Positions 42,669 to 50,627 of a DNA stretch of 64,000 nucleotides are shown here, one piece after another. Origin of the DNA: Cytophagaceae bacterium (GTDB lineage: Bacteria; Bacteroidota; Bacteroidia; Cytophagales; Spirosomataceae). Position 1 is the first letter of the stretch. Each line of letters starts with the position of its first letter. The translations under genes were made by a program, and so were the position numbers. The DNA lies in assembly GCA_027488335.1 (NCBI GenBank), contig JAIYBU010000154.1, positions 1-64,000 on the forward strand, in the 5' to 3' direction. The notes below the pieces were generated by a model that was not told where the DNA came from, did no database searches, and worked only from the letters and a program-made list of their open reading frames with translations.

Positions 42669-42711
42669 ATATGAATTCTGAGATTTATCCATTTATTTCA
42701 TAATTCATATC
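42668..42711. terminator. Inverted repeat between the cytochrome and SelT-like genes
   Basis: GATATGAATT (42668-42677) is the exact complement of AATTCATATC (42702-42711), 24 bases apart, in the short gap between convergent stops. It is A/T-rich, so it is only a weak terminator candidate. Confidence 0.35.
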
Positions 42712-42717
42712 TCATCA

Positions 42718-42996
42718 TTATTTTCTATCGCTATGCCCCAACGATTTTTCAGGAGTAATCAAATCTCTGACCAATTGTTTCAATTCTTTAATCTCAGGAA
42801 AATGTCCTTCACGTTTGCGGTCGTAAATTACTTCATCGTTGAGTAACACCTTGAAACTTCCTGCAATGTCGCTTGGGCGTAGGCTTACTTCGCCGAGTTC
42901 TTGCTCAAAAGTTGTCAATAATTCTTGTGCTAACCATGCTGAGCGTAATAGCCAATGGCATTTCGGACAATATTCGAGTGTAATTTTCGGTTTCAT
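42718..42996 (-). CDS. SelT/SelW/SelH-family (Rdx) selenoprotein-like protein
   Basis: The 92-residue protein starts MKPKITLEYCPKCHWLLRSAWLAQELLTTF, the thioredoxin-like Rdx pattern with a CxxC pair (C10-P-K-C13) where eukaryotic relatives have Cys-x-x-Sec. GEVSLRPSDIAGSFKVLLNDEVIYDRKREGHFPEIKELKQ completes the fold. It is presumably a small redox protein. Its start is divergent from the GH127 gene 74 bases away. No selenocysteine insertion signal is needed, as both positions are Cys. Confidence 0.9.
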   Translation of the reverse strand: MKPKITLEYCPKCHWLLRSAWLAQELLTTFEQELGEVSLRPSDIAGSFKVLLNDEVIYDRKREGHFPEIKELKQLVRDLITPEKSLGHSDRK

Positions 42997-43069
42997 ATTT
43001 TTAGAAAGATTTTTGACAAATTACGAAAATTTATTTCTTATTTTTAGCAAAAAAATCAACCCTATCAAT

Positions 43070-45094
43070 ATGAAACGTTTTCTCTTTCTTGTCTTTTGTC
43101 TTACATCTCTTGTCTCATTTTCACAAGTCCAAAAAGATTATCCATATCGTGGTGTGCCTTTCACGCAAGTAAAATTGAATGATAATTTTTGGTTGCCAAA
43201 ACTGGAAATTAACAGAACCGTTACGATTCCGTGGTCGTTTCAGAAATCAAAAGAAACAGGTCGTATCAAAAATTTCGAGCAGGCGGTTGCTCATACTGGT
43301 AAGCTCTGTACGACTTATCCTTTCGATGATTCGGATATTTATAAAATTATTGAAGGGGCAGCTTACTCATTGCACGTAAAATATGATGCTAAACTTGATA
43401 CTTACATCGACTCGCTCATTACGCTCATTGGCAAAGCCCAAGAACCCGATGGTTATTTATATACCACTCGTACAATGGGTGATACAACTCACCCTTGGAT
43501 TGGAAAGGAACGCTACGAAAAAGAGCATGAATTGAGCCACGAACTTTACAACATGGGGCATTTTTATGAAGCCGCAACGGCTCATTATTTAGCTACAAAA
43601 AAACGGAATATGTTGGATATTGCCATTAAAAATGCTGACCATCTTCTAACCGTTTTTGGGCCTGGTAAGAAGGCCGTTGCTCCTGGACATCAAGTAATCG
43701 AGATTGGACTGGGAAAACTTTACCGAGTGACTGGAAATCAGAAATACCTTGATTTATCGAAGTTCTTTATTGATTGTCGAGGGCAACGTAAATATGAAAA
43801 GAAAACGGGTGAAAAAGACGCAACTGTCTGGCAGACAGGAGCTTACTGGCAAGATAATATTCCTGTAACGCAGCAAACCGAAGCACTCGGACACTCGGTT
43901 CGTGCGGGATATTTGTATGCAGGAATGGCCGATGTGGCTTCAATGACCAATAATTTAGAATATCTGACGGCTCTTAATAAAATTTGGGATAATGCTTTCT
44001 CGAAGAAAACCTACATCACGGGCGGACTTGGGCAAGCAGGAAATTGGGAGGGTTTTGGTCCTGATTATGAGCTGTCGAATCATTCGGCCTATTGCGAAAC
44101 TTGTGCCGCTATTTCGAGTGTTTACTGGAATCATCGAATGTTTATGATGTACGGCGACTCGAAATATATTGATATTTTGGAACGCACACTTTATAATGGA
44201 CTCATCAGCGGTATCGGACTTGACGGGAAAACATTCAACTACGAAAATCCGATGGAATATAATTTCCAAAAAGGTAAGTTGAGTGGCGAAAACAAGCGTT
44301 CGCCGTGGTTTGGATGTTCGTGTTGTCCGACAAATATTTGTCGTTTTATGCCTTCGATTCCGAGTTATGTGTATGCTCAAAAGGATAAACAAGTGTATGT
44401 AAATTTGTTTATGTCGAATACGACAACTTTGGAGGTTCTACCCAAAGAAAGTGTAACGATTTCGCAAAATACTGAGTATCCGTGGCATGGAATGATTGTA
44501 ATTTCAGTTGACCCTACCAACAAAAATGGTTTAAAATTTCCGCTTCATGTAAGAGTTCCAGGTTGGGCGAGAGACGAAGCTTTTCCGACGGATTTGTATC
44601 GTTATAAAGAGAAATCATCTGATAAACCTTCAATCACAGTAAACGGTCAGATTGTTGATTATAATATTGAAAATGGGTATGCAATCGTTGACCGAGTTTG
44701 GAAAAAAGGTGATAAAGTAATGATGACTTTACCAATGAAAGTGAAGCAAGTGGTGGCCAACGAAAAAGTAAAGGATAATATTGGTAAAATAGCGATTGAG
44801 CGTGGTCCGATTGTTTATTGTGCCGAATTTGTTGATAATAACGGTTTTACATCTAACTTGGTAGTACCTGAAAATCAGAACTTTGCAACAGAATTTCAAC
44901 CAAATTTATTGAATGGTGTAATGACCCTCAGAGCCTCGGCAAATGCCTTGAGTATCGAAAATAATTTATCAGTTTCGACCAAAACTCAGCCCTTAGTTTT
45001 AATTCCATATTACGCCCGCTCGAATCGTGGGCAAGGAGAAATGCGAATTTGGTTTCCGACCCGAATCAAAAATCTGGAGATTATGACTGAGTAA
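43070..45094 (+). CDS. Secreted GH127-family (DUF1680) glycoside hydrolase, beta-L-arabinofuranosidase type
   Basis: The 674-residue enzyme has a signal peptide (MKRFLFLVFCLTSLVSFSQ) and the GH127 alpha/alpha-barrel: PFTQVKLNDNFWLPKLEINRTVTIPWSF at the start, HELYNMGHFYEAATAHYLAT, GGLGQAGNWEGFGPDYELSNHSAYCETCAAISS and the Cys-rich WFGCSCCPTNICRFMPSIPSYVYAQ. In the characterised HypBA1 a zinc-bound Cys acts as nucleophile and the ligands come from an ETC and a CC motif; both are visible here. I chose the ATG at 43070 at the signal peptide; an in-frame extension to 42839 runs through the divergent SelT-like gene. Likely acts on arabinose side chains. Confidence 0.9.
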   Translation: MKRFLFLVFCLTSLVSFSQVQKDYPYRGVPFTQVKLNDNFWLPKLEINRTVTIPWSFQKSKETGRIKNFEQAVAHTGKLCTTYPFDDSDIYKIIEGAAYSLHVKYDAKLDTYIDSLITLIGKAQEPDGYLYTTRTMGDTTHPWIGKERYEKEHELSHELYNMGHFYEAATAHYLATKKRNMLDIAIKNADHLLTVFGPGKKAVAPGHQVIEIGLGKLYRVTGNQKYLDLSKFFIDCRGQRKYEKKTGEKDATVWQTGAYWQDNIPVTQQTEALGHSVRAGYLYAGMADVASMTNNLEYLTALNKIWDNAFSKKTYITGGLGQAGNWEGFGPDYELSNHSAYCETCAAISSVYWNHRMFMMYGDSKYIDILERTLYNGLISGIGLDGKTFNYENPMEYNFQKGKLSGENKRSPWFGCSCCPTNICRFMPSIPSYVYAQKDKQVYVNLFMSNTTTLEVLPKESVTISQNTEYPWHGMIVISVDPTNKNGLKFPLHVRVPGWARDEAFPTDLYRYKEKSSDKPSITVNGQIVDYNIENGYAIVDRVWKKGDKVMMTLPMKVKQVVANEKVKDNIGKIAIERGPIVYCAEFVDNNGFTSNLVVPENQNFATEFQPNLLNGVMTLRASANALSIENNLSVSTKTQPLVLIPYYARSNRGQGEMRIWFPTRIKNLEIMTE

Positions 45095-45106
45095 AATCAA
45101 GTAAAA

Positions 45107-45137
45107 ACAAATGGCTGCTTTCTTAGCAGCCATTTGT
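45107..45137. terminator. Bidirectional terminator between the GH127 and CE12-GH28 genes
   Basis: ACAAATGGCTGCT (45107-45119) pairs perfectly with AGCAGCCATTTGT (45125-45137). A TTTTTTT run follows on the plus strand, and the minus strand has a TTTTTAC run. It lies between two convergent stops. Confidence 0.8.
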
Positions 45138-45165
45138 TTTTTTATAAAGAAAGTAATAATTAATC

Positions 45166-47526
45166 TTATTTTTTGCTTACAACTTTACTTATCACACCAA
45201 CGCCCAGTTCAATATCTTTTTTTGCTTTTTTAGTGTCGGTGTTGAGTAATTTAACGCCATCTGATTTGTCACCCATCACCTTCAATAATACATTTTTATC
45301 AGCACCATATTGAATATTATTCAACACAACATTTCTACTATTTTGTACTTGCATAACTGTTTTATCATTGGTCAAAAGAGTTATGTTTTTCAAAGAAATA
45401 TTTTCAGCTTCTACGCAAACCAAACCTTTGTTCGATTCAATCATGGCATTTTCGATGTTGATATTTTTAATAGACATTTCAGGCAAACCTCTTATCAAAA
45501 TGGCTGTTTCTGCACCTTTACACACCACGTTTTTGATATAAAAATCTTTAAACTGTGGTGTACCTTCGTTTAAAGGTTCGGCTTTGATAACGGGTAATTC
45601 GTTTTCTTTTCCATCGGCACGAACGGGGTCTTTGGCTGCATAATACATATCAAAAAGTATGGCTTCACCAGGGATGTCGGTCATGTTGATGTTATTTACA
45701 TAAATATTATCAACTACACCGCCACGTCCACGAGCAGTTTTGAAGCGTAAGCCCACATCTGAACCCATGAAAGTACAATCTGAAATGTACATATTTCGCA
45801 CCCCGCCCGACATCTCAGAGCCAATCACAAAACCACCGTGTGCGTGATAAACGATACAATCTTTGATGATAAAGTTTTCGGTCGGAACACCACGTTTGCG
45901 GCCTTGTTCGTCACGGCCTGATTTTATCGTAATTCCATCATCGCCCGTATCAAAAGTACAGCCTTCGAGAATACCATTCCGACAAGACTCTAAATCAATG
46001 GCATCGCTGTTTTGGGCATACCAATAGTTTTTTACAGTTACGTTTTTCACTGAAATATGTTCGCAGAGTAGGGGGTGCATGGTCCAAGCAGGTGAATTTT
46101 GGAAAGTCACGCCCTCGATGATGATGTTTTTACAGCGAGTCAGACTCAACATATTTGGACGCAGAAAATCTTTATAGGAAGCCAGTTCTTCGGGCGTAGG
46201 TTTCACTCCATTTAGTATTCTACCTGCATTCGGAATCATGTTTCCCTTCAAAGACTTTTCTGATGGATACCAGTTGTTTTGTTTTTCGTCTGTGACACCT
46301 CCCGATTTTAGTAGATTTGCCCATTGACCAGCTGTTTGTTTTTCTTTTTTAATGGCACGCCAAACATCGCCACCTCCATCAAGCACGCCTTCGCCTGTGA
46401 TAGCGATATTTTCTAAATCAACTCCCCAGATTGGTGCTTGGCAGCGGTAAGAATCTTGCCCTTCCCAAGTCGTGAGTACAATTGGATAATCATCGTAGTT
46501 TTTGCTGAATTGTAGTAAAGCTCCTTTTTCGAGGTGAATATTTACGTTACTTTTCAATACAACTGGACCCGTTACCCAAAGGCCTTTCGGCACAACAACC
46601 GTTCCACCACCTGCTGCATTACAAAGCTCAATGGCTTGATTGATAGCTTTTGTGTTGACCGTCAGACCATCGGCTTTAGCTCCATAACGGGCAATATTAA
46701 ATGTATCTTTTCTGAAAACTGGGCGATAAGTAAGGGGTAATTCGTAGGCGTATTTATCATTAAATTCAGTCTTTTTTAAGAAGTTTCTTAATGGACTCCC
46801 TGTTGAAACCAAACCTTCGGCAGCCAAACCTGCCATTAATTTTGCCCCATAATAAGTGAAGTGCGTATTATCTTCAAGCCCTTTCGGGAATTTTGGATAA
46901 ATACCTCCAGCGATATTCATAAAGATTTTCTTCGAGCCTTCAACACCGTGTTGCTCAATCACTTTTTGGCTCGAAGCGTGCATATCAATCAACGAAACGT
47001 TGTATTGTTTGGCTATCTCACGCACTACCACTGGGTATTCGCCGTGTTGGTCAACAAACTTACCACTCTCATCAAATTTTCTACGCATCACAGGCGTAAA
47101 CAATACGGGAGTTGCTCCTTTAGCTTGCGTTTCTTCAATGTAACGAATCAAATTTTTGCGGTAATCGGTTTGTGCGGCTGCGTAACGAGTGGTGTCCGAT
47201 TCTTTTTGGTCGTTATGACCGAATTGAATGAAAACGTAGTCGCCTTTGTGCAGTTGGTCATGCACTTTTTTCCAAAGTCCTTGATTACGGAAGCTTTTAG
47301 TACTGCGTCCATTTACGGCGTGATTTTGAATTTCAACCGCACTCGTAAACAGTTCGGGAAGTACTTGTCCCCAGCCAGTTTCGGGGGCATCATAAGGATT
47401 TTTATTGGCACAAGTTGAATCGCCAATCAAGAAAATACGAGGCTTTTCTTCGGTCGGACTAAAAGCAGAATTTGCCCAAAATAAGGCAGTGAATAGCAAT
47501 AATCGGTATAGGGTCTTATTTTTCAT
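45166..47526 (-). CDS. Fused rhamnogalacturonan acetylesterase (CE12) and polygalacturonase (GH28)
   Basis: This 786-residue secreted protein joins two pectin enzymes. Residues about 28-245 are an SGNH esterase: FLIGDSTCANKNPYDAPETG with the catalytic Ser, VFIQFGHNDQKESD and the C-terminal catalytic HFTYYGAKLMAG. Residues about 270-750 are a GH28 beta-helix: FNIARYGAKADGLTVNTKAINQAIE, then the active-site strands NSDAIDLESC, FDTGDDGITIKSG with the Asp pair, AHGGFVIGSEMSGG and GLRFKTARGRGG. A signal peptide (MKNKTLYRLLLFTALFWANSAFS) precedes them. The combination removes acetyl groups and cuts the galacturonan chain. kduI follows upstream on the same strand. Confidence 0.9.
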   Translation of the reverse strand: MKNKTLYRLLLFTALFWANSAFSPTEEKPRIFLIGDSTCANKNPYDAPETGWGQVLPELFTSAVEIQNHAVNGRSTKSFRNQGLWKKVHDQLHKGDYVFIQFGHNDQKESDTTRYAAAQTDYRKNLIRYIEETQAKGATPVLFTPVMRRKFDESGKFVDQHGEYPVVVREIAKQYNVSLIDMHASSQKVIEQHGVEGSKKIFMNIAGGIYPKFPKGLEDNTHFTYYGAKLMAGLAAEGLVSTGSPLRNFLKKTEFNDKYAYELPLTYRPVFRKDTFNIARYGAKADGLTVNTKAINQAIELCNAAGGGTVVVPKGLWVTGPVVLKSNVNIHLEKGALLQFSKNYDDYPIVLTTWEGQDSYRCQAPIWGVDLENIAITGEGVLDGGGDVWRAIKKEKQTAGQWANLLKSGGVTDEKQNNWYPSEKSLKGNMIPNAGRILNGVKPTPEELASYKDFLRPNMLSLTRCKNIIIEGVTFQNSPAWTMHPLLCEHISVKNVTVKNYWYAQNSDAIDLESCRNGILEGCTFDTGDDGITIKSGRDEQGRKRGVPTENFIIKDCIVYHAHGGFVIGSEMSGGVRNMYISDCTFMGSDVGLRFKTARGRGGVVDNIYVNNINMTDIPGEAILFDMYYAAKDPVRADGKENELPVIKAEPLNEGTPQFKDFYIKNVVCKGAETAILIRGLPEMSIKNINIENAMIESNKGLVCVEAENISLKNITLLTNDKTVMQVQNSRNVVLNNIQYGADKNVLLKVMGDKSDGVKLLNTDTKKAKKDIELGVGVISKVVSKK

Positions 47527-47625
47527 GCTTTTGTTGTTTCAAGCAATACAAGAGAATGCTATTGAAATTTTTCTCTGATACAAGACAAAAATTCCAATAG
47601 CTTAAAATATATAGTAAATAATAGG

Positions 47626-48456
47626 TTACTTTAGCTCATTGATGGCCACGAAATCCATATCAGCAAATGATTGATTTTCGCCTGCCATTCCCCAAATAAA
47701 TGAATAGTTGGTAGTGCCACATCCTGAGTGAATTGACCACGGAGGAGAGATAATAGCTTGATGATTGCTTACCCATAAATGGCGAGTTTCTTGTGGTTGC
47801 CCCATTAAATGTAGCACGCCTTGTCCTTCTTGCACATCGAAATAGCAATAAACTTCCATACGGCGGTCGTGTGTGTGCGATGGCATCGTATTCCACACAC
47901 TTCCGTTTTGCAAAACCGTCAGACCCATTACCAACTGACAGCTTCTGATGCCATCAAGGTGAATGTATTTATAAATGGTGCGTTGATTGGCTGTTTCTAC
48001 TGCTCCCATGTGGGCAGGAGTAGAGGCATCTTTGGTCATTAATTGGGTAGGATATTCCTTATGTGCTGGGCAAGAAAGCACAAAGAATTTTGCAGCATTC
48101 GCTGCATCAATGCTACTAAACTGCACTTCTTTTGAACCTTTACCTACATATAAACAGTCTAATTTATTGACGTGGTATTCCTGACCATCTACTACTACTT
48201 TTCCATTGCCCGCTACATTGATAATGCCGAGTTCTCTTCGTTCTAAAAAGTATTCTGATTTTAGGTCTTCGTAAGTACCGAGAGTTAAAGTTTGGTCTGT
48301 TGGCATTATTCCGCCCAAAATCATACGGTCGTAGTGTGAATAAGTTAAATGAATTTGATTGGCTGAAAACAATGTTTCCATCAAAAAATTATTACGTAAT
48401 TCTGCGGTATTCATTCCCGCTGTCTCTCTTGGACTACTTTCGTATCTTGTTTGCAT
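47626..48456 (-). CDS. kduI: 5-keto-4-deoxyuronate isomerase KduI
   Basis: KduI converts 5-keto-4-deoxyuronate, produced from unsaturated galacturonate, to 3-deoxy-D-glycero-2,5-hexodiulosonate. The 276-residue cupin aligns well with E. coli KduI: ELRNNFLMETLFSANQIHLTYSHYDRMILGGIMPTDQT, FLERRELGIINVAGNGKVVVDG, and the zinc site NTMPSHTHDRRMEVYCYFD followed by GQPQETRHLWVSNHQAIISPPWSIHSGCGTTNYSFIWGM. It follows kduD on the minus strand, 86 bases downstream, with a repeat between. Confidence 0.95.
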   Translation of the reverse strand: MQTRYESSPRETAGMNTAELRNNFLMETLFSANQIHLTYSHYDRMILGGIMPTDQTLTLGTYEDLKSEYFLERRELGIINVAGNGKVVVDGQEYHVNKLDCLYVGKGSKEVQFSSIDAANAAKFFVLSCPAHKEYPTQLMTKDASTPAHMGAVETANQRTIYKYIHLDGIRSCQLVMGLTVLQNGSVWNTMPSHTHDRRMEVYCYFDVQEGQGVLHLMGQPQETRHLWVSNHQAIISPPWSIHSGCGTTNYSFIWGMAGENQSFADMDFVAINELK

Positions 48457-48545
48457 AACCCCTAACCCCTGAAGGGGGACTTTTTTATTGATAATCTATT
48501 TATTATTAAGTGGTATTAAGCTTCCCTTTAGGGGCGGAGGGGTTA
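48457..48545. repeat. Paired CCCCT-type inverted repeats between kduD and kduI
   Basis: AACCCCTAACCCCTGAAGGGGGA (48457-48479) and TTCCCTTTAGGGGCGGAGGGGTTA (48522-48545) are imperfect inverted copies about 42 bases apart. Each also contains its own short CCCCT/AGGGG inverted pair. The right copy contributes the TAA stop codon of kduD (48543-48545), and the left copy begins right at the kduI start codon. Repeats of this style are widespread between genes in Bacteroidota. Confidence 0.6.
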
Positions 48546-49298
48546 CCTTCCCATCCAACCACCATCTACGGTCAATATTGTACCATGTACATAATCAGAT
48601 GCTGCTGATGCCAAAAATACCGCTGGGCCTTTGAAATCTTGAGTTTCACCCCAACGACCTGCTGGAATACGTCCTAAAATAGAAGAACTGCGTTCGGGGT
48701 CGTTTCTGAGTGCTTCGGTATTATCAGTAGCAATGTAGCCTGGGGCAATAGCATTGACGTTTACGCCTTTTCCTGCCCACTCATTGGCCAGTGCTTTTAC
48801 CAAACTGCCGATTGCACCTTTACTGGCGGCGTAGCTTGGTACGTTGATTCCTCCTTGAAAAGTTAGCAACGATGCCGTGAAGATGATTTTACCCGAACCA
48901 CGAGCAATCATATCTCGCCCAATTTCACGGGCTAAAATAAACTGAGAATCAAGGTTGATGCTTATAACTCTATCCCAATATTCGTCCGAGTGTTCGGCCG
49001 CAGGGTTTCGCATAATCGTACCAGCATTGTTAATCAAAATATCAATTACAGGAAAATCAATTTTCACTTTTTCAATAAATACCTTGAGGCTATCTCGGTC
49101 ACTAAAATCAGCTTGGTAGGCTTTAAAACTACGGCCAAGAGCTAATATTTCTTGCTCAACCTGACTGCCACTTAGCTCGATACTTGCCGAAACACCGATA
49201 ATGTCAGCCCCAGCTTCTGCTAAACCTAATGCAATACCTTTTCCAATGCCCTTATTGCAGCCCGTGACGAGTGCTATCTTTCCTGCTAAACTAAACAT
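48543..49298 (-). CDS. kduD: 2-deoxy-D-gluconate 3-dehydrogenase / 2-keto-3-deoxygluconate 5-dehydrogenase KduD
   Basis: KduD reduces 3-deoxy-D-glycero-2,5-hexodiulosonate to 2-keto-3-deoxygluconate. The 251-residue short-chain dehydrogenase has the cofactor motif ALVTGCNKGIGKGIA, the NNAG motif (DILINNAGTIMRNP), the catalytic Ser and YxxxK in SYAASKGAIGSLVKALANEW, and GGWMGR at the C-terminus, like other KduD enzymes. It is the first gene of the kduD-kduI pair. A LacI regulator is divergent 300 bases away. Confidence 0.93.
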   Translation of the reverse strand: MFSLAGKIALVTGCNKGIGKGIALGLAEAGADIIGVSASIELSGSQVEQEILALGRSFKAYQADFSDRDSLKVFIEKVKIDFPVIDILINNAGTIMRNPAAEHSDEYWDRVISINLDSQFILAREIGRDMIARGSGKIIFTASLLTFQGGINVPSYAASKGAIGSLVKALANEWAGKGVNVNAIAPGYIATDNTEALRNDPERSSSILGRIPAGRWGETQDFKGPAVFLASAASDYVHGTILTVDGGWMGR

Positions 49299-49598
49299 GT
49301 ATTGTTTTTATTTTTTCTTGTATAATAATGACCAAAATATGTAAAATTCCTTGAAATTTCTTTTGTAGTATCTAATGTTCTTTATATTTGACTTTTCTAA
49401 GATGCAACAAGAATATTTTATGAGCAAATGTTTTACCGACAATCTTTATGCAATCGTTATCGGGAACGTTGCCAAAAAAGATTTTTGAATAATTATGAAT
49501 CAAATAAACTTTGATTTTTAGTGTAAATATCCTATTTTTATGTGCATCTTATGTAAAAAGTGGGGGCGGTAAAATTGTATTTTAACAAGATTTGACGA
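49299..49598. promoter_or_regulatory. 300-bp divergent regulatory region between kduD and the LacI gene
   Basis: The region must hold promoters for both kduD and the regulator. The clearest signal is GCAATCGTT - ATCGGG - AACGTTGC (49450-49472), a near-palindrome with an 8-9 base arm on each side, as expected of a LacI-type operator (CG-centred arms). Nothing else stands out. No gene is seen. Confidence 0.4.
49450..49472. promoter_or_regulatory. Candidate LacI-family operator upstream of kduD
   Basis: The arms GCAATCGTT (49450-49458) and AACGTTGC (49465-49472) are complementary apart from one extra base. The site lies midway between the regulator gene and kduD, where autoregulation plus control of kduDI would act. 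It is a single copy in the gap. Confidence 0.4.
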
Positions 49599-50624
49599 TT
49601 GGAAGCAATTACGATAAAAGATATAGCAAAGGCTCTAAATCTCTCGACTTCAACAGTTTCGAGGGCTTTGCGTGGGAGTTATGAAATCAACGCAGAAACC
49701 AAACGGCTTGTGATGGAATATGCCGAAAAAGTCAATTATTCACCCAATCCGATTGCCCTTAGTTTGAAAGAAAATAAAAGCCGAGCCATTGGCGTAATTG
49801 TACCCGAAATTGCCAATCATTTTTTCTCGCAGGCTATCAACGGTATCGAAGATGTAGCCAACAAGCGTGGCTATCACGTAGTTATTTTTCAGAGCCATGA
49901 ATCGTACGAACGTGAAGTGACCAATATTCAACACATCATTGCTCGGAAAGTTGATGGCTTACTAATTTCTCTTTCTGGGCAAACTAACAGTGTATCGCAC
50001 CTACAAGAAATTCAGCAAAAAAAGCTTCCTTTAGTATTATTTGATAGGGTTTCGGATAAAATAGAAGCTCATAAAGTAGTAGCCGATAACTTTGATGGAG
50101 CATTTAAAGCTACCGAACATTTGATTTTATCGGGTCGTCGTCGGATTGCCCACATCACGAGCCCATCGTTATTATCAATTACCAAGGAGCGTTTGATGGG
50201 CTATCAAGCCGCCCTCGAAAAATATAAAATTCCGTACGATGAATCATTGGTAAAATATTGCGGATTTGAACCCGAAGAAGCAAAAAAACTAATATTCAAT
50301 CTAATAAATGAGCAAAACCCCGATGCCATCTTTACTACCAGTGATAGACTGGCTCTCGATTGTTTTTCGGCTGTAAAAGAGCAAGGTATTCAGATTCCCG
50401 AAGAACTTTCTTTTATTGGTTTTACGAATCTGAAAGTAGCTCATTTATTAGCTCCCTCACTAAGTACAATTGTGCAGCCTGCCTTCGAAATTGGCCAGAC
50501 TGCGGCTGAGTTATTACTTGATTCAATTGAGCGAAAATTAAATTATTCGGAGCAACTCAAGACCATCAAAATTCCTACTGAGATGGTGGTGCGGAAGAGT
50601 TCGGAGATGAATATTCTAAAATAA
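49599..50624 (+). CDS. LacI-family transcriptional regulator
   Basis: The 341-residue regulator has an N-terminal helix-turn-helix (TIKDIAKALNLSTSTVSRALRGSYEINAETKRLV) and a periplasmic-binding-protein-like ligand domain (SRAIGVIVPEIANHFFSQAINGIE, VDGLLISLSGQ, FTTSDRLALDCF). No ATG precedes the helix-turn-helix; translation appears to start at the TTG at 49599. The divergent kduD gene and the pectin genes around it suggest it senses a uronate intermediate, by inference. Its stop is three bases from the convergent rarA stop. Confidence 0.9.
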   Translation: MEAITIKDIAKALNLSTSTVSRALRGSYEINAETKRLVMEYAEKVNYSPNPIALSLKENKSRAIGVIVPEIANHFFSQAINGIEDVANKRGYHVVIFQSHESYEREVTNIQHIIARKVDGLLISLSGQTNSVSHLQEIQQKKLPLVLFDRVSDKIEAHKVVADNFDGAFKATEHLILSGRRRIAHITSPSLLSITKERLMGYQAALEKYKIPYDESLVKYCGFEPEEAKKLIFNLINEQNPDAIFTTSDRLALDCFSAVKEQGIQIPEELSFIGFTNLKVAHLLAPSLSTIVQPAFEIGQTAAELLLDSIERKLNYSEQLKTIKIPTEMVVRKSSEMNILK

Positions 50625-50627
50625 GTT

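Noticed and set aside
42839-43069. In-frame upstream extension of the GH127 gene
   Set aside because: It runs antisense through the SelT-like gene, and a complete signal peptide begins at the ATG at 43070.
43955-44392. A 145-codon minus-strand frame within the GH127 gene
   Set aside because: It lies antisense to the conserved Cys-rich catalytic segment and has no support of its own.
46861-47418. A 185-codon plus-strand frame inside the CE12-GH28 gene
   Set aside because: It is antisense to the esterase domain with its catalytic motifs, and shows no recognisable protein features.
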